A stretch of DNA of 64,000 nucleotides from Drosophila miranda (Eukaryota > Arthropoda > Insecta > Diptera > Drosophilidae). A program made the position numbers and the translations under genes. The notes under the pieces are model-generated. The model saw only the letters and a list, made by a program, of their open reading frames with translations, was not told where the DNA came from and made no database searches. The DNA is taken from contig NC_046675.1 in assembly GCF_003369915.1 (NCBI RefSeq), positions 5,022,001-5,086,000 of the forward strand, given 5' to 3'. This document shows, piece after piece, positions 61,810 through 64,000 of this stretch (positions are counted from its first letter, which is position 1; the number at the start of each line of letters is the position of its first letter).

Positions 61810-63060
61810 TTATTACGTACCGGCTATAAAAATGAGAAGAGTAACAACAACTACAACGTGGGAGTGGCTTGATGGGGAGGTGGCCACGAACAATCATTCA
61901 AAAACAACCTCAAACTCCCCAGGTTCACCGCCAAAGCCGGCAGAAAGACCAATAACACCAACAATGCCGCCTAGCCTCCTACTCATGCCACCAATACAAA
62001 CATAAAGGCTGCTGAAAAAAATAGCGAGAGAAGTACTCCTCAAATTAATAACGGATTTTTACGTTAAGGGAAATTAAGTTTGAGCAAGTCACGACTACTT
62101 TTAAAGGAAGTACTAACATTATTTCCAAAAGAAAAAAAACCAGATTGGTGTTCAACCCTACCAACAAAAACGCAAAAATAATCCTCAACTATCTAGATCA
62201 ATCTAAAATCCTTCACTTCATATAGCCGCAAATATGTGCAACCATCCCTGTACATAAATAGTATAATAGATAATAATACTCTAGTGAGGCCTAAGTAGCC
62301 ATAGCCCCATACTTTGTTAATACCTAGTTTTAACTATTTATTACCTTCATATAATAATAATAATATCGGCGGTTATATATATATGAGTAGCGGTGGTTCA
62401 TTTGCGGTGGTACAGCGATTTGCGGGCGGTGGTTGTGTTTCTAATTTTCTACTCCACAAAAGAAGTCGAGCAAAAGGGAATTGAAAGATCTTGCGATGCG
62501 ACGGTCCATCGATGTATGCGTGTGCAGCTGCGCGCTTCGGCTATACGTGTGAGAACGTTACAGTTATATTTCGGACACAAGCAATAACAACACAGCTATG
62601 CGCGTAAAAATAGTTGCTTAAGCGGGACAATACAATCATGAGCATTTGAATAGGGCAGTTGTAATATAAATGAACATTGAACATTATATGCATAAATTTA
62701 ATATTAAGACCCCTGGACCGGACCGGATCCAAAAATTGAATTTAATCTAAAAACATCGTTGTTTGCAATGATTGCAAATTTGATGTTTCTCCCAAAGATT
62801 TATTTTGTGCTACAAGAATTTTTGTCCCCCCCTGGAGGATCGAGATCGAGCCAGAGATCGGCGATCGAAGAAGCGTACCCGCCGCCGCAAGGGACAAGCA
62901 CCCATATACACCCATGTATACTGATGAAGAATCTTTGCGCGCCTTGCATGGGATGTACTGGACGGCATTTGGAAAATTGCTAAAGCAGTTGCGGAGCAGA
63001 CTGGATCGAAAAACCCCCACCCTCCTTCCGACCGAGACGCGACAGCAAATGCGTCCTACG

Positions 63061-63520
63061 TTTTTTGTTTCACCTTTTTCTCTAAAACCCTTTTTTATGC
63101 AAAATCCAATAAAAGCAAGTATTTAAAATAAGCCAGTCAAGTAGAATATTGATTCGATAATCATATAAAATTATCTGGGCAAAAATAAGAGATCTATATA
63201 GCTGGGAATATTCGACGGAAGAAAGATTAACCAAGAATTAGTCGTCATAACCGGTTCAGAACAATGAGTCCCATTCCATGCACACTTTCATATAAAATTA
63301 ACAAAATAAGGTATACAAAGGTATATACTACGGCTTACACGCAATATAGCGACTCTTTTTTTTGTTGAACTTTTTCGTTTAACCCTTTTTTTACAATAAA
63401 TACAATAAAAGCAAGGATTAAAAACTACCCAATCTTTTAGAAAATTGATTCATCAATCGTATAAAAATATGTGGGCATGGCTAAATGTTCTATACAGCTA
63501 GTAATATTCGACGGAATATT
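63061..63520. repeat. Diverged tandem duplication, period about 296 bp
   Basis: 63061-63217 and 63356-63514 share, in order, TTTTTTGTT, ACCCTTTTTT, AATAAAAGCAAG, ATTGATTC, ATATAAAA-like, TGGGCA and AATATTCGACGGAA. The blocks are clearly related with substitutions and small indels. Confidence 0.75.
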
Positions 63521-63559
63521 AAAAACGAGGAATACGTATAATAGAACTTGAACTCGTCA

Positions 63560-63745
63560 GTATATTTGAGGTATATTTTTTAAACCAGACGGTATATTTT
63601 GGTATATTTCTGAGGGTCGAAATCGATATCACTTTAGTGATGTAAGTTTGAATGAAAACATCGATGTCGATGTCCATCGATGTTGTCAAAATCAAACATC
63701 GATGTTGGATTGATACATCGGATTTATTCTTCGATGCATCGATGT
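63560..63745 (+). promoter_or_regulatory. Core-promoter-like motif cluster with CATCGATG palindromes
   Basis: Several GGTATATTT copies (63568-63610) resemble the Drosophila core-promoter element Ohler motif 6. They are followed by a GATATCGATT-type DRE on the minus strand (near 63621-63630) and four perfect CATCGATG palindromes at 63659, 63675, 63697 and 63737. A housekeeping-type promoter or boundary element is likely; the gene it would serve is not in view. Confidence 0.5.
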
Positions 63746-63839
63746 ATGACCGCGAAATCAGGATTTGAAGACACGGCGACAGCCTCTGATGATTGCGATG
63801 GGAAAATTAGTGACAGGCAGTTGTGGTACTGTTTCTGAT

Positions 63840-63875
63840 ACTGAGTTTTATTGAACAAATGGATCTCCTTATATA
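63840..63875 (-). promoter_or_regulatory. TATA, AATAAA and TCAGT on the minus strand, LTR-like
   Basis: Minus strand TATATAAGG (63875-63867), AATAAA (63852-63847) and TCAGT (63844-63840) fall within 36 bp, with TATA to initiator A spacing of 33 bp. This may be a promoter or part of an LTR cut by the window edge. Confidence 0.35.
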
Positions 63876-64000
63876 GCTAGCAGTGGTACTCTTATTGTAT
63901 GGGAAGGAACGCACAGGCATATTCATTGACATGAAGTGACATGGACAATTGTATTTATGAGTATTTGTGTATGAGATTGTACTGTATATTCTGTAATATT

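Larger units (their letters stand above)
61810..64000. other. AT-rich repetitive right end
   Basis: Contains broken Asn/Thr-rich reading frames (61860-62070), a coding-looking but interrupted stretch (62820-63070), a tandemly duplicated block (63061-63520), a promoter-like motif cluster (63560-63745) and an LTR-like TATA/AATAAA/initiator arrangement (63840-63875). Confidence 0.5.

Noticed and set aside
1..64000. tRNA, rRNA or CRISPR loci
   Set aside because: No A/B-box pair with cloverleaf, no rRNA-like sequence and no regularly spaced direct repeats were seen.

Overview
The window reads as euchromatic insect DNA, almost certainly Drosophila. The signs are GT-AG introns of 57-74 nt, TATA plus TCAGT-type initiators, a TATCGATA (DRE) element at a housekeeping promoter, abundant CAG, CA, GA and GGCA microsatellites, and a KANSL2/NSL2 (dgt1) orthologue. 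An obscura-group species is a guess from general texture, not something the sequence proves. All calls come from reading the sequence; no database search was run.

Layout. Bases 1-34,270 hold no coding sequence I can support. They contain microsatellites, two G-quadruplex-type tracts, a few direct repeats and copies of an ATACCCTTGC/GGGTAT dyad motif. Bases 34,279-36,316 (minus strand) carry a five-exon gene for the NSL-complex zinc-finger protein KANSL2, with a DRE about 100 bp upstream of its ATG. Bases 36,317-46,376 are again gene-poor and include one perfect 14-bp inverted repeat.

From 46.4 to 59.8 kb there is a loose cluster of five small chitin-binding (CBM14, peritrophin-A-like) genes. 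Two have two domains (46,377-46,949 minus; 48,702-49,220 plus) and three have one (55,497-55,739, 56,162-56,476 and 59,199-59,631, all minus). Four have a clear TATA box and an initiator 33-35 bp apart, and all five have GATAAG/GATAA motifs just upstream. This suggests one GATA-factor, probably midgut, programme for secreted peritrophic-matrix or gut-lumen proteins. The domains lose cysteines stepwise, from six in the 59.6-kb gene to four in its relatives. The 55.5-kb gene appears to have lost the ATG of its signal-peptide exon, and its stop codon lies inside its AATAAA signal.

The right end (60.2-64 kb) is AT-rich and repetitive. It has diverged tandem repeats, a well-supported two-exon gene that I do not recognise (61,232-61,809 minus), a core-promoter-like block with four CATCGATG palindromes, and an LTR-like TATA/AATAAA/initiator arrangement at the window edge.
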